Source: Actinomadura parmotrematis (GTDB lineage Bacteria; Actinomycetota; Actinomycetes; Streptosporangiales; Streptosporangiaceae). Taken from it: a stretch of 64,000 nt of DNA. Of this stretch, positions 54,014 through 62,926 are shown in pieces; the first letter of the stretch is position 1; every line of letters starts with the position of its first letter. The notes beneath the pieces are model-generated. The model saw only the letters and a list, made by a program, of their open reading frames with translations, had not been told where the DNA came from and searched no databases. The stretch lies in the NCBI RefSeq assembly GCF_019458805.1, contig NZ_JAIBOA010000013.1, forward strand, positions 166,049 to 230,048, written 5' to 3'. The position numbers and the translations under genes are program-made.

Positions 54014-54457
54014 TCACCTGCCGGACCGCCGCGCGGCCGGACGGCGGCGGCGGGCGCCGCGGTCCTGGCGGTCGGCGAGCGCCGTCGCCAGCGACAGGCC
54101 GAGCACGACGGCGAGCAGGGCCTCGATCAGGTGCAGGCCGACGCCGACGGCGGTCCCGAACGTCGGGACGCCGAGGACGGCGCCGAGCGCGGTCGCCGCC
54201 AGCGGGGCGGGCAGGCCGCCCGCGGCCCGCCAGCGGGCCCGGGGCTGGTCGCGCAGGTACACGCCCGCGGCGAACGCCATCGCCACGCAGAACAGCGTCC
54301 ACGGCAGGTGCACGCGCATGACCTGCGCGTACTCGTCGACCGGTTCGCCCGGACGGTCCGGCGGCGCCAGCGCGCGCGCCGCCGGCAGCGCGACGGCGGC
54401 CACGGCGGCCGACAGGAGCCAGGCCGAGGCCAGTGACCGCGGGAGATCGGGTCGCAT
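54014..54457 (-). CDS. Small membrane protein, paralogue of 49552-49953
   Basis: The 147-residue protein has four hydrophobic segments (SAWLLSAAVAAVALPAARAL, HLPWTLFCVAMAFAAGVYL, APLAATALGAVLGV, LIEALLAVVLGLSLATAL) and a basic tail. It is a paralogue of the protein encoded at 49552-49953. It is the first gene of the minus arm of the tad locus, divergent from the tad operon, and lies 59 bp upstream of the prepilin peptidase gene. Function unknown. Confidence 0.72.
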   Translation of the reverse strand: MRPDLPRSLASAWLLSAAVAAVALPAARALAPPDRPGEPVDEYAQVMRVHLPWTLFCVAMAFAAGVYLRDQPRARWRAAGGLPAPLAATALGAVLGVPTFGTAVGVGLHLIEALLAVVLGLSLATALADRQDRGARRRRPAARRSGR

Positions 54458-54783
54458 GATCGAACGGTAGAGCGCGGGCCGCCGTCTGCCCAGGGTCCGG
54501 GGTCCCTACCGAACGTCGCCGATTCCGGTCCCGGCGAGAAACCTCCCCAGCGTGACCGGAAAAGGACACCAGGGTGAACTCGCGCCTCAATTCAATGACG
54601 ATTCCCGCGTCGCACCAGCACTTGCCGTGAGGGCGGTGGACAAAGCCCGCAACGGTCCTTAATGTTCTCCCCCTGATCAAGCTTCTTCGCCCGAAGGAGT
54701 TCCGTTCTGATTGTTAACCCGTCCGTAATACGCCGTTCCGCCGCGTCACCGCCGGCGGGCGGCCGGCCTTTCCGGGAGCTCCG
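54458..54783. other. Divergent promoter region of the tad locus
   Basis: This 326-bp gap separates the two arms of the tad locus. It holds the GGGCCC-type element (54493-54511) and an A/T-richer stretch around 54655-54735 with TAATAC (54726-54731) as a possible -10 box for the plus arm. No gene or RNA was recognised in it. Confidence 0.55.
54493..54511 (+). promoter_or_regulatory. GGGCCC element, copy 4
   Basis: GGGTCCGGGGTCCCTACCG, identical to the flp copy at 16 of 19 positions and oriented toward the tad operon. It lies 272 bp before the first tad gene and 35 bp from the start of the divergent membrane gene. Confidence 0.5.
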
Positions 54784-55857
54784 GTGACCGCCGTCCTGCT
54801 CCTCGGCGATTTCCCGAGCACCGGCGTGCTCGGGGCGGCCCCGGCGCAGCGGGTCACGCTGCCCGCCGAGGCGCGCGGCGCCCCGACGTTCCTGGACCTG
54901 GTGGCGGCCGAGCTCGACACCCGGGCCGCGGTGCTGGTGCTCTACCCGTCGTGGCGGCCCGCGGAGGCGGGGCGGCTCGTCGCGCTCGCCCGCGCCGCGC
55001 GGCTCACCGACCGGGTCGCCGCGCTGCCGCTCGCGCTGCCGCCGCTCGCGCTGTCGCTCGTCGCCGACCAGCTCGCGTTCGCCGCCCCCTACGTGCAGGC
55101 GGGCGTCCTCGCCAGCCTCGCCGTGCGCCTCGTCGGGTCGGTGTACGCCGGGGCGTGGGTGAACAGCGTGACGCACCTGGAGCACGTCCCCACCGGGCTC
55201 GGCGCGCACGTCAGCTCCTTCCTGCCCCGCAGCGGCTTCTCGGTGTGCGCGGCGCCCGAGGGCGGCGTGCACCGCATCACCGACGCCCGGCCCGTGCAGG
55301 CGATCGCGGCGCGTCCCCCCGCGCCGGTGCGGCTGATCGTCGCGCCGAGCGGCGGCGACGTGGAGTGGGTGCGGCGCGAGCTGTTCCCCGCCGTCGGCGC
55401 GTCGTCGGCGGTGGAGGTGCCCGCGCAGCCGCTCGGCACCGAGTTCTGGGGCACGAAGAGGTACGCCGAGTTCGTCGCGTTCAGCGCGCACGCGCAGGCC
55501 CTGCACTCGACACTGCGCGCCATGGCCTACCGGCGCTGCACGTGGTGCGGCGAGGCCGCCGACCTGCCGGCGTGCCCGTTCTGCGCCATGCCGCTCCCGC
55601 CCGCTCCCCCGTCCCCGCCCGCCGCCGCGCCGCAGGGCGGCGGACCGTTCCAGGCGGCGGCCCCCGCTCCGCCGCGGACCGTCCCCGACGCCCCCGCCGC
55701 TCCCCCGCCGCCGGCGGTGACCCGGCCCGAGACCCCCCGCCCGGTCGTCCCGCTCGCGGCACCGGCCGCACCGCCCCCCGCCCCGCCCGATCCGGACGAC
55801 GACGAGTGGCCGGGCCGCACCGACACCGTCAGCTTCGGGTCGCCGAAGGACCGCTGA
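54784..55857 (+). CDS. Tad-locus protein with C-terminal zinc ribbon
   Basis: The 357-residue cytoplasmic protein has an N-terminal alpha/beta domain with no catalytic signature (AVLLLGDFPSTGVLG, AVLVLYPSWRPAEAGRLV) and a zinc ribbon near residues 249-262 (CTWCGEAADLPACPFC). A Pro/Ala-rich tail of about 90 residues follows. It is the first gene of the tad plus arm, 36 bp before cpaB, so it is probably part of the machine or its control. GGGAG lies five bases before the GTG. The function is unknown. Confidence 0.7.
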   Translation: MTAVLLLGDFPSTGVLGAAPAQRVTLPAEARGAPTFLDLVAAELDTRAAVLVLYPSWRPAEAGRLVALARAARLTDRVAALPLALPPLALSLVADQLAFAAPYVQAGVLASLAVRLVGSVYAGAWVNSVTHLEHVPTGLGAHVSSFLPRSGFSVCAAPEGGVHRITDARPVQAIAARPPAPVRLIVAPSGGDVEWVRRELFPAVGASSAVEVPAQPLGTEFWGTKRYAEFVAFSAHAQALHSTLRAMAYRRCTWCGEAADLPACPFCAMPLPPAPPSPPAAAPQGGGPFQAAAPAPPRTVPDAPAAPPPPAVTRPETPRPVVPLAAPAAPPPAPPDPDDDEWPGRTDTVSFGSPKDR

Positions 55858-55893
55858 CCCTCCCCCGGCAGCGCCGACAAGGATCGGAGTTCC

Positions 55894-56601
55894 ATGAACC
55901 CCCGCCAGCGACGTGGAGTGCTGCTGATGCTCCTGGCCGCGCTCGGCTCGGTCGCCGTCTTCATCAGCGTCATCGGCTACGTCGGCTCGGTGCGCGCCGA
56001 GGTCGGCGTCAAGACCGACGTGCTGGTGCTCCGCCACGACGTCGCCGCCTACGCCCCGGTGACGTCCGCCGACCTGCAGCGGATGCAGATCCCGCGCAAG
56101 TGGTCGCCCGCCGGCATGATCACCGATCTCGGCGAGCTGGACGGCCAGGTCGCCGCCGCCGACCTGCGGACGGGCGCCTACCTGCAGGCCGGGATGCTCG
56201 TCCCGGGCCCGACCCTGCAGCCGGGGCAGCGCGAGATCGCCATCATGATCGACGCGGAGACCGGCGTGGCCGGCAAGGTCCACAAGGGCATGTACGTCGA
56301 CATCTACGCGACCTACACCACCCCCGACGCCCAGAAGCAGCGGTCCTGCGCGGCCCGCATCGTCAAGGCGGCGCGGGTCATCCAGATCGGCCAGCTCACC
56401 AGCGTGAAGTCCACCAAGGAGAACACCGGCCCCCAGTCGGCGGTGCCCATCACCTTCGCGCTCCAGGCCGCCGACAGCCTCAAGCTCGCCCGCGAGGAGA
56501 GCTTCGCCAGCAAGATCAGGCTGGCGCTGATCGGCGGAACCGGGCAGGGCGCCGACAACGTCAAACTGCCGCCGGTGTGTGAGACGGTCCCCGCGAGGTG
56601 A
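55894..56601 (+). CDS. cpaB: Flp pilus assembly protein CpaB/RcpC
   Basis: The 235-residue protein has an N-terminal membrane helix (GVLLMLLAALGSVAVFISV), a SAF domain (VLVLRHDVAAYAPVTSADLQRMQIP) and the CpaB C-terminal part (ETGVAGKVHKGMYVDIYATY). CpaB family proteins sit at the cell envelope and are needed for Flp pilus assembly. It is followed by TadZ with an overlap of stop and start. Confidence 0.9.
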   Translation: MNPRQRRGVLLMLLAALGSVAVFISVIGYVGSVRAEVGVKTDVLVLRHDVAAYAPVTSADLQRMQIPRKWSPAGMITDLGELDGQVAAADLRTGAYLQAGMLVPGPTLQPGQREIAIMIDAETGVAGKVHKGMYVDIYATYTTPDAQKQRSCAARIVKAARVIQIGQLTSVKSTKENTGPQSAVPITFALQAADSLKLAREESFASKIRLALIGGTGQGADNVKLPPVCETVPAR

Positions 56602-56606
56602 TGACG

Positions 56607-58172
56607 GTGCCCCTGCAGGTCCTCCTCGGCGTCGCCGACCCCGCCCTCGCCACCACGCTGCGCGGGCAGTTCCGGGAGCTGCCCGACATCGAGGTGGTGG
56701 CGACCGAGTCCACCTCCGAGCACGTCGCCGGCACCGTCGCCACCAGCCCCGGCCTCGACGTGGTGCTGGTGCACGAGGGCCTCGGCCCGCTGCCCGCCCT
56801 CGACCTCGTCCGCGACCTGGTGTCGCGCTACCCGCAGCTCGCCGTCGTCCTCATCGCCGACGGCGCCGACGCCGACACCTTCGCCGCGGCGATGGCGGCG
56901 GGCGCCCGCGGCGCGGTGACCGGCGACCCGACCCTCGCCGAGCTGCAGAGCCGCGTCGAGCAGGCCGCCGAGTGGTCGCGCGCGATGCGCCGCCACTTCG
57001 ACGCCGGCGAGCCGGCCGCCAACAACGGCCGCCTCGCCACCCTCGTCACGCTCTGCGGCGCCAAGGGCGGCGTCGGCACCACCACCGCGGCCGTCCACCT
57101 CGCCATCGCCGTCGCCAAGGCGGGGCGCCGCGTCTGCCTCGTCGACATGGACCTGCAGAACGGCGACCTGCCCGCCTTCCTGGACGTCCAGCACCGGCAC
57201 AGCATCGCCGACCTGGCCGCCGCGGCGGGCGGCGAGCTCGCCGGCGCCGTCGTCGCCGAGGCGCTGTTCGTGCACCCCGAGGGCCCGCACCTGCTGCTCG
57301 CGCCGGCCCGCGGCGAGGACGCCGAGGAGATCTCCTCGCGCGCCGTCCGGCAGATCATGAGCGTGCTGCGGTCCCGCTACGACGTGGTGATCGTGGACGG
57401 CGGCACCCACCTCGCCGACGCCGGCGCCGTCGCGGTCGAGCTCGCCGACACGGTGGTCGTCGTCGCGACCCCGGACGTGCCGGCGCTCCGCTCCGCGCGG
57501 CGCCTCACGCAGATGTTCTCGCGGCTCGGCATCCGCAAGGAGGAGGACGTGTCGGTCCTGCTCACCAAGCACGACCGGCGCAACGAGATCCAGCCCGACC
57601 TCGCCCGCCGCATGGTCGGGTCGCCGCTGCTCGGCGTCACCGTCCCGGCCGCGTTCCGCGCGCTGGAGGAGGCCGCCAACCTCGGCTCGCCCGCCGCCGT
57701 CAAGAACGCCGACTTCCGCAAGTCCGTCGCCCGGCTCGCCCTCGACCTCGGCGTCGCCCGGGCGCCCGACGAGGCGGGACGCGGCCTCGGCGGCAAGCGC
57801 GCCCGCGACGGCGGCGCCGTCTCCTTCGAGTTCGCCGCGCTGTTCCCGTTCATCGTCCTGCTGATGCTGCTCGTCTGGCAGATCGTGCTGGTCGGCCTCA
57901 CCTCCACCTACGCCAGCCACGCCGCGAACGAGGGCGCGCGGGCCGCCGCCGTCCTCGGCTACGACACCCCGAAGGCGCGGCAGGAGGTCCGCGCCCGCGC
58001 CGTGGCGCGCCTGCACGGCAAGTGGAAGGACGCCGGCCACCTGCGGTTCGCCGTCACCGGCGACTACGCCGTCGTCACCATCGACACCCCCGTGCTGCTC
58101 CCCGGGCTGCGCAGCACGTGGGGCATCACCGCCCGCGCCCGGATCGTCCGCGAGGGAGAGGACGGACGATGA
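56607..58172 (+). CDS. TadZ/CpaE ATPase fused to a TadE pseudopilin
   Basis: The 521-residue protein has a receiver-like domain (residues 1-125), a ParA/MinD-type ATPase with deviant Walker A CGAKGGVGTTTAAVHLA near residue 152, and LADTVVVVATPDVPALRSAR. From residue 400 it continues without a stop into a full TadE module: RDGG/AVSFEFAALFPF (cleavage after Gly403, Glu at +5), then a membrane helix. No ATG or GTG inside could start TadE separately. The GTG at 56607 has GAGG eight bases upstream; GTG 56598 and ATG 56601 are alternatives. A second TadE gene overlaps the end. Confidence 0.85.
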   Translation: MPLQVLLGVADPALATTLRGQFRELPDIEVVATESTSEHVAGTVATSPGLDVVLVHEGLGPLPALDLVRDLVSRYPQLAVVLIADGADADTFAAAMAAGARGAVTGDPTLAELQSRVEQAAEWSRAMRRHFDAGEPAANNGRLATLVTLCGAKGGVGTTTAAVHLAIAVAKAGRRVCLVDMDLQNGDLPAFLDVQHRHSIADLAAAAGGELAGAVVAEALFVHPEGPHLLLAPARGEDAEEISSRAVRQIMSVLRSRYDVVIVDGGTHLADAGAVAVELADTVVVVATPDVPALRSARRLTQMFSRLGIRKEEDVSVLLTKHDRRNEIQPDLARRMVGSPLLGVTVPAAFRALEEAANLGSPAAVKNADFRKSVARLALDLGVARAPDEAGRGLGGKRARDGGAVSFEFAALFPFIVLLMLLVWQIVLVGLTSTYASHAANEGARAAAVLGYDTPKARQEVRARAVARLHGKWKDAGHLRFAVTGDYAVVTIDTPVLLPGLRSTWGITARARIVREGEDGR

Positions 58173-58558
58173 CGACCCCGCGCCCGCCCGGAGCCCGCCG
58201 GGGCGGCGACCGCGGCGCCGCCGCCGTCGAGTTCGCCGCCGTGCTGCCGGTCGCGCTGTTCCTCATGCTGATCGCCTACCAGGGCTACATCGCCTCCACC
58301 ACCGTCGAGCGGGTGGAGAACATCGCCCGCACCGGCGCCCGGCAGGCCAGCCAGCACTACGACGCCGGCCGCTGCCGCGCGTACGCGATGACGGCGCGGC
58401 CCCGCTGGATCAACGACTACCGCATCCAGGGGGGCGCGGCGAGGGTGTCCGGCGAGGACGCCGTCTACTGCAGGGTCGACGCGAAGCTGCCCCTCCTCTG
58501 GAAGGGCGTGCCGCTCGACGTGAAGGTGTCCCGTACCGTCACCATGCCGCTGGGGTGA
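58169..58558 (+). CDS. tadE: TadE-like pseudopilin
   Basis: The 129-residue protein has the class III signal GDRG/AAAVEFAAVLPVALFLMLIAY with Glu at +5 after the cleaved Gly, followed by a cysteine-containing extracellular domain. It is a minor pilin of the Tad system. The ATG overlaps the stop of the TadZ-TadE fusion by four bases, so the two TadE modules are coupled. Confidence 0.9.
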   Translation: MTTPRPPGARRGGDRGAAAVEFAAVLPVALFLMLIAYQGYIASTTVERVENIARTGARQASQHYDAGRCRAYAMTARPRWINDYRIQGGAARVSGEDAVYCRVDAKLPLLWKGVPLDVKVSRTVTMPLG

Positions 58559-58561
58559 GCG

Positions 58562-59890
58562 ATGGCGTTGAAGGACCGGCTGGAGAAGGACCGCGCGAAC
58601 GGCGACCGGGTCGGCGGCACCACCGTGGCGCACTGGCGCCGGCGGCTGCTGGAGGAGGTCGACCTCGACGAGCTCGCCACGCTGACGATGGCGCAGCGGC
58701 GGGCCCGCCTGGAGAAGGTCACCGGCCTGCTGGTGACCGGCGAGGGGCCGGTGCTCGCGCCCGCCGAGCGCAACAGCCTGGTGCGCCGGGTCGTCGACGA
58801 GGCGCTCGGCCTCGGCGTGCTGGAACCGCTGCTCGCCGACCCCGACATCACCGAGATCATGGTCAACGGCCCGGACGCGATCTTCATCGAGCGGGCCGGG
58901 CGGCTCACCCGCCTGGACGGCGGGTTCGCCAGCGAGGAGCAGCTGTACCAGACCATCGACCGCATCGTCGCGCAGGTCAACCGCCGGGTGGACGAGTCCA
59001 GCCCCATGGTCGACGCGCGGCTGCCGACCGGCGAGCGCGTCAACGTCATCATCCCGCCGCTGTCGCTGTCCGGCCCGATCCTGACGATCCGCCGCTTCCC
59101 GCGCGCCTACACCGTCCAGGAGCTCGTCGGCATGGGCTCCATGGACGCCTCCACCGGCATGCTGCTCGCGTCGCTGGTGCGCGCCCGCGTCAACATCGTC
59201 ATCTCCGGCGGCACCGGCAGCGGCAAGACCACCATGCTGAACGCGCTGTCGGCGTTCGTCCCCGAGCACGAGCGCATCGTCACCATCGAGGACTCCGCCG
59301 AACTCCAGCTCAAGCAGGAGCACGTGGTGCCGCTGGAGTCGCGGCCGCCCAACATCGAGGGCAAGGGCGCCATCACCATCCGCGACCTCGTCCGCAACGC
59401 GCTGCGGATGCGGCCCGACCGCATCATCGTCGGCGAGGTCCGCGGCGGCGAGACCCTCGACATGCTCCAGGCCATGAACACCGGCCACGACGGGTCGCTC
59501 GTCACCGTGCACGCCAACTCGACCGAGGACACCGTGCACCGGCTCCGCACGCTCGCCAGCATGAGCGACGTCAAGCTGCCGTTCGAGGCGATCCGCGACC
59601 AGATCCACAGCGCCATCGACGTCATCGTCCAGCTCAGCCGCGGCCCCGACGGCTCGCGGCGGATCACCGACATCGCCGCGCTCGTCCCGGCCCGCGACGG
59701 CGACGCCCGGCTCCAGTCGGTCATGCGGTTCGAGGCCGAGCCGCTCGCCCCCGACCGCTCGGTCCGCGGCCGCTTCCGCCCCTACGCGCTCCCGCCGGTG
59801 CTGCTCGACCGGCTCTTCCACACCGGCGAGGGCCCGCCGCCCGCCTACGGCGCCGCGCCCGCGCACCAGGCAGTGAGGCCCCCCACATGA
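58562..59890 (+). CDS. tadA: Tad secretion ATPase TadA/CpaF
   Basis: The 442-residue GspE-type ATPase has Walker A GGTGSGKTTMLN near residue 219, an Asp box ERIVTIEDSAELQL, Walker B RPDRIIVGEVRGGE and the His box LVTVHANS. Tad ATPases power pilus assembly from the cytoplasm. It follows tadE by three bases and overlaps tadB by four. Confidence 0.95.
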   Translation: MALKDRLEKDRANGDRVGGTTVAHWRRRLLEEVDLDELATLTMAQRRARLEKVTGLLVTGEGPVLAPAERNSLVRRVVDEALGLGVLEPLLADPDITEIMVNGPDAIFIERAGRLTRLDGGFASEEQLYQTIDRIVAQVNRRVDESSPMVDARLPTGERVNVIIPPLSLSGPILTIRRFPRAYTVQELVGMGSMDASTGMLLASLVRARVNIVISGGTGSGKTTMLNALSAFVPEHERIVTIEDSAELQLKQEHVVPLESRPPNIEGKGAITIRDLVRNALRMRPDRIIVGEVRGGETLDMLQAMNTGHDGSLVTVHANSTEDTVHRLRTLASMSDVKLPFEAIRDQIHSAIDVIVQLSRGPDGSRRITDIAALVPARDGDARLQSVMRFEAEPLAPDRSVRGRFRPYALPPVLLDRLFHTGEGPPPAYGAAPAHQAVRPPT

Positions 59891-60816
59891 CCCTTCCGCT
59901 CCCCGCCATCCTCGCCATGCTCGCGGTGACGCTCGCCCTCGCCGTCTGGGCGCTCGGCGACCTCGTCGCCGGCTGGGGCGACGCCCGCCGCCTCGTCGCC
60001 CGCAGCGAGCTCGGCACCACCACCGCCGCGACGGTCCGGATGCACCGCATCGACGCCGCGCTCCGCCGCACCGCCGTCGGCAGGCTGCTGGAACGCCGCA
60101 TCGCCGCGTCCGGGACGCGGATCCGGGTGTCCACGCTGGCGCTGGCGATGCTGGCGGCGAGCGCCGCCGCCGTCGTGCTCATCGGCAAGTGGATCGCGCC
60201 GGTGTTCGGGATCGCCGCCGCCGTCGGCGTCGTCTTCCTGATCCTCGGCTTCCTGCGGCGCCGCGAGGAGCAGCGCCGCGAGGAGTTCATCGCCCAGCTC
60301 CCCGAGCTCGCCCGCGTCCTGTCCAACGCCACCAACGCCGGCCTGGCGATGCGCACCGCCCTGGAGATCGCCGCCGACGAGCTCGCCGACCCGGCCGGCG
60401 AGGAGCTGCGGCGCACCGTCGACGCCCTGCGGCTCGGCCAGTCCCTCGACGACGCCCTGCACGACCTCGGCGAGCGGCTGCCGTCCCGCGAGCTCGGCGT
60501 CCTGATCAGCACGCTGGTGGTGTCGTCGCGGGCCGGCGGCTCGCTGATCACCGCGCTGCGCGCCATCGGCACCACGCTGGAGGAGCGCAAGGAGATCCGC
60601 CGCGAGGTCAAGACGATCATGGGGGAGGCGGTCGTCACCAACTGGTCCATCGGCGTGCTCTGCGTCGCGGGCGTCGCCCTCGTGAACGTCATCCAGCCGG
60701 GCGCGCTGCGCACCATGAGCGAGCACCTGGTCGGCCAGGTCATCCTGGCCGCCGCCGCGGTGCTCTTCGTGACCAGCCTGATCGTCATCCGCCGCTTCAC
60801 CCGGATCGACGTGTGA
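59887..60816 (+). CDS. tadB: Tad inner-membrane platform protein TadB
   Basis: The 309-residue membrane protein has about four helices (one N-terminal, two near residues 80-120, one C-terminal) and the T2SF domain with LPELARVLSNATNAGLAMRTALE and VVSSRAGGSLITALRAIGTTL. It forms the platform with TadC. The ATG overlaps the tadA stop. Confidence 0.93.
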   Translation: MTLPLPAILAMLAVTLALAVWALGDLVAGWGDARRLVARSELGTTTAATVRMHRIDAALRRTAVGRLLERRIAASGTRIRVSTLALAMLAASAAAVVLIGKWIAPVFGIAAAVGVVFLILGFLRRREEQRREEFIAQLPELARVLSNATNAGLAMRTALEIAADELADPAGEELRRTVDALRLGQSLDDALHDLGERLPSRELGVLISTLVVSSRAGGSLITALRAIGTTLEERKEIRREVKTIMGEAVVTNWSIGVLCVAGVALVNVIQPGALRTMSEHLVGQVILAAAAVLFVTSLIVIRRFTRIDV

Positions 60817-60823
60817 GGCGGCG

Positions 60824-61714
60824 ATGACGGTCCTGCTGCTCGCCGCCGGCGCGGCGCTCTGCGTCCTCGTCGGCGTGTGGGGGTTCGCGCTCCGCACCTC
60901 CGGCGACCGGGTCGCCGTCGGCCTCGTCGAGGTCCCCCGCGGCGCCCGCAAGGGGTCGGAGGTCTTCATCCTGGACCGGGTCGCCGACCTGCTCGGCACC
61001 CCCTTCGCCCGGCCCGCCGCCGACCTCGTCGCGCCCTGGCGGGCGCGCATCCGCAAGCGCATCGACGCGGCGGGCCGCCCCGGCGGGCTCACCGTGGAGG
61101 GCCACGCGCGGCGCGTCGCGGGCTACGCGGTGCTGTTCGGCCTGCTCGGGCTCGGCCTCGCCGTCAAGGGGCACCCTTTCCTGGGGTTCCTCGTCGCGTG
61201 CGGCGTGGTGCAGCCGGAAGTGAACCTGTACGGCAAGAAGGTGACCCGCCAGGACGACATCCAACGGTCCATGCCCGACTTCCTCGACGTCCTCGCCGTC
61301 ACCGTCAGCGCCGGGCTGAGCTTCCGGCTCGCCCTGTCGCGCGTCACCGAGAACATGCCGGGCGCGCTCGCCGACGAGTTCACCGTCGCGCTCCAGCAGA
61401 TGGAGCTCGGCACCCCGCGCCGGGACGCCTTCGAGGACATGCGCGAGCGCAACAACTCCGAGGCGCTCAACCAGTTCGTCACCGCGCTCCTGCAGGCCGA
61501 GGAGCTCGGCGCCCCGCTCAACGCGGCGCTCACCGACATCGGCAACGACATGCGGCGCGACTCGGCGCAGTGGGCCAAGCGCAAGGCCCAGCGCACCACA
61601 CCCAAGATCACCGCGGTCACCATGGGGATGACGCTGCCGGCGCTCATGCTGGTCGTCATCTCCGCCCTCTGGTACGGCTCGGGGGTGGGGTCGGGTGGGC
61701 TCTTCGGCTTCTGA
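60824..61714 (+). CDS. tadC: Tad inner-membrane platform protein TadC
   Basis: The 296-residue protein has N-terminal helices, the T2SF domain MPDFLDVLAVTVSAGLSF with MPGALADEFTVALQQMELG and a C-terminal helix (PALMLVVISALWYGSG). It follows tadB by seven bases, and its end overlaps the start of the histidine kinase gene, so the pilus genes and the two-component system are one operon. Confidence 0.92.
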   Translation: MTVLLLAAGAALCVLVGVWGFALRTSGDRVAVGLVEVPRGARKGSEVFILDRVADLLGTPFARPAADLVAPWRARIRKRIDAAGRPGGLTVEGHARRVAGYAVLFGLLGLGLAVKGHPFLGFLVACGVVQPEVNLYGKKVTRQDDIQRSMPDFLDVLAVTVSAGLSFRLALSRVTENMPGALADEFTVALQQMELGTPRRDAFEDMRERNNSEALNQFVTALLQAEELGAPLNAALTDIGNDMRRDSAQWAKRKAQRTTPKITAVTMGMTLPALMLVVISALWYGSGVGSGGLFGF

Positions 61715-62912
61715 GCGGCCCGGCGGCCCGGCGGCGCTGCCCGAGCGGGCGGGCGACGCCTTCCGCATGCTCATGCAGATCCGGCTGCTCATCGCGGCCG
61801 TCACCCTGCTGCTGCTCCCCCGCGACGAGCTCACCGTCGCCAAGTTCCTGCTGGTGCTGTCCATCGTGGTGCTGTCGTGGCTGGCGGCGCGCAACTGGTG
61901 CCGGGTCGTGCCGCTGGTCGCGGCGCATCCGCTGCTGTTCGCCGTGGACGTGTGCGTCTCCTTCACCATCCTCGGCATCGGCGGCGTCGCCGGGCCGTTC
62001 TTCCTGTCCACGGTGGTGACGGCGACGCTGGCCGGGCTGCTCTACCGCTGGCAGGGGATGCTCGCGGTCGCCGCCCTCCAGATCGCCTGCTACTTCGCCG
62101 CCTACACCGCGACGGCGGCCCGCGACGTCCTCGCCGTCGTGCCCTTCCAGACGCTGATCGGGCAGCCGTGCTTCTACCTGCTGGCCGGGTTCGCGGGCGC
62201 GACGCTGCGGCGGCTGCTGGACGAGCACGACGCGCAGACCGCCGCCCGCCGCGCCGCCGAGGCGCAGGCCGCCGCCGCCCAGGAGCGCGCCCGGCTCGCC
62301 CGCGAGTTCCACGACTCGCTGGCGAAGACGCTGCGCGGCATCAACCTCGCCGCCTCGGCCCTCCCGAACTGGCTGGCGCGCGACCAGACGCGCGCCGCCG
62401 CCGAGGCGCGGCGCATCGCGAGCGCCTGCGAGACCGCCTCGCTGGAGGCCCGCGACCTGCTCACCCGGCTCCGCGACGACCCGCTGGCCGCCCCGCTCGA
62501 CGAGACGGTCCGCCGGACCGCCGAGCAGTGGGGCGCCACCGCGGGCGTCACCGTCGCCCTCGCGGTCGACGACTGCCCCGAGCCGTCGGTGGACGCCCGC
62601 TACGAGCTGCTGGCGATCCTCGGCGAGGCCCTCACCAACGTCGAGCGGCACGCGCACGGCCGGACCGTGCGCGTCGGCCTGCACCGCGACGGCGACGACG
62701 TGGTGCTGACCGTCCACGACGACGGACTCGGCTTCCAGCCGCGCGAGCTGGTGGAGCTGGCGGGCGAGGGCCACTACGGCCTCATCGGCCTGCACGAGCG
62801 CGCCGGCATCGTCGGCGGCACCGTCCGGGTCGACTCGCGGCCCGGCGCCGGAACCCTGGTGACCGCGCGGCTGCCCGCCCGCCGCGACGACGAGCCCGCA
62901 GAGGTGAGCTGA
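61695..62912 (+). CDS. DesK-type sensor histidine kinase of the tad operon
   Basis: The 405-residue kinase has about five membrane helices (residues 26-175), a HisKA_3 domain with the His in REFHDSLAKTLRGINLAA near residue 205, and a HATPase domain with GEALTNVERHAHG and the lid GLIGLHERAGIVGG. The GTG start overlaps tadC by 20 bp, which places it in the pilus operon. It may sense envelope state to control pilus genes; the signal is unknown. Confidence 0.9.
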   Translation: MGSSASERPGGPAALPERAGDAFRMLMQIRLLIAAVTLLLLPRDELTVAKFLLVLSIVVLSWLAARNWCRVVPLVAAHPLLFAVDVCVSFTILGIGGVAGPFFLSTVVTATLAGLLYRWQGMLAVAALQIACYFAAYTATAARDVLAVVPFQTLIGQPCFYLLAGFAGATLRRLLDEHDAQTAARRAAEAQAAAAQERARLAREFHDSLAKTLRGINLAASALPNWLARDQTRAAAEARRIASACETASLEARDLLTRLRDDPLAAPLDETVRRTAEQWGATAGVTVALAVDDCPEPSVDARYELLAILGEALTNVERHAHGRTVRVGLHRDGDDVVLTVHDDGLGFQPRELVELAGEGHYGLIGLHERAGIVGGTVRVDSRPGAGTLVTARLPARRDDEPAEVS

Positions 62913-62926
62913 GCATGGAGGCGAGC

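Noticed and set aside
57780..57830. Frameshift or missing stop as the reason for the TadZ-TadE fusion
   Set aside because: Both modules are in one frame with normal codon use across the junction and no in-frame start for TadE; only resequencing could challenge it.
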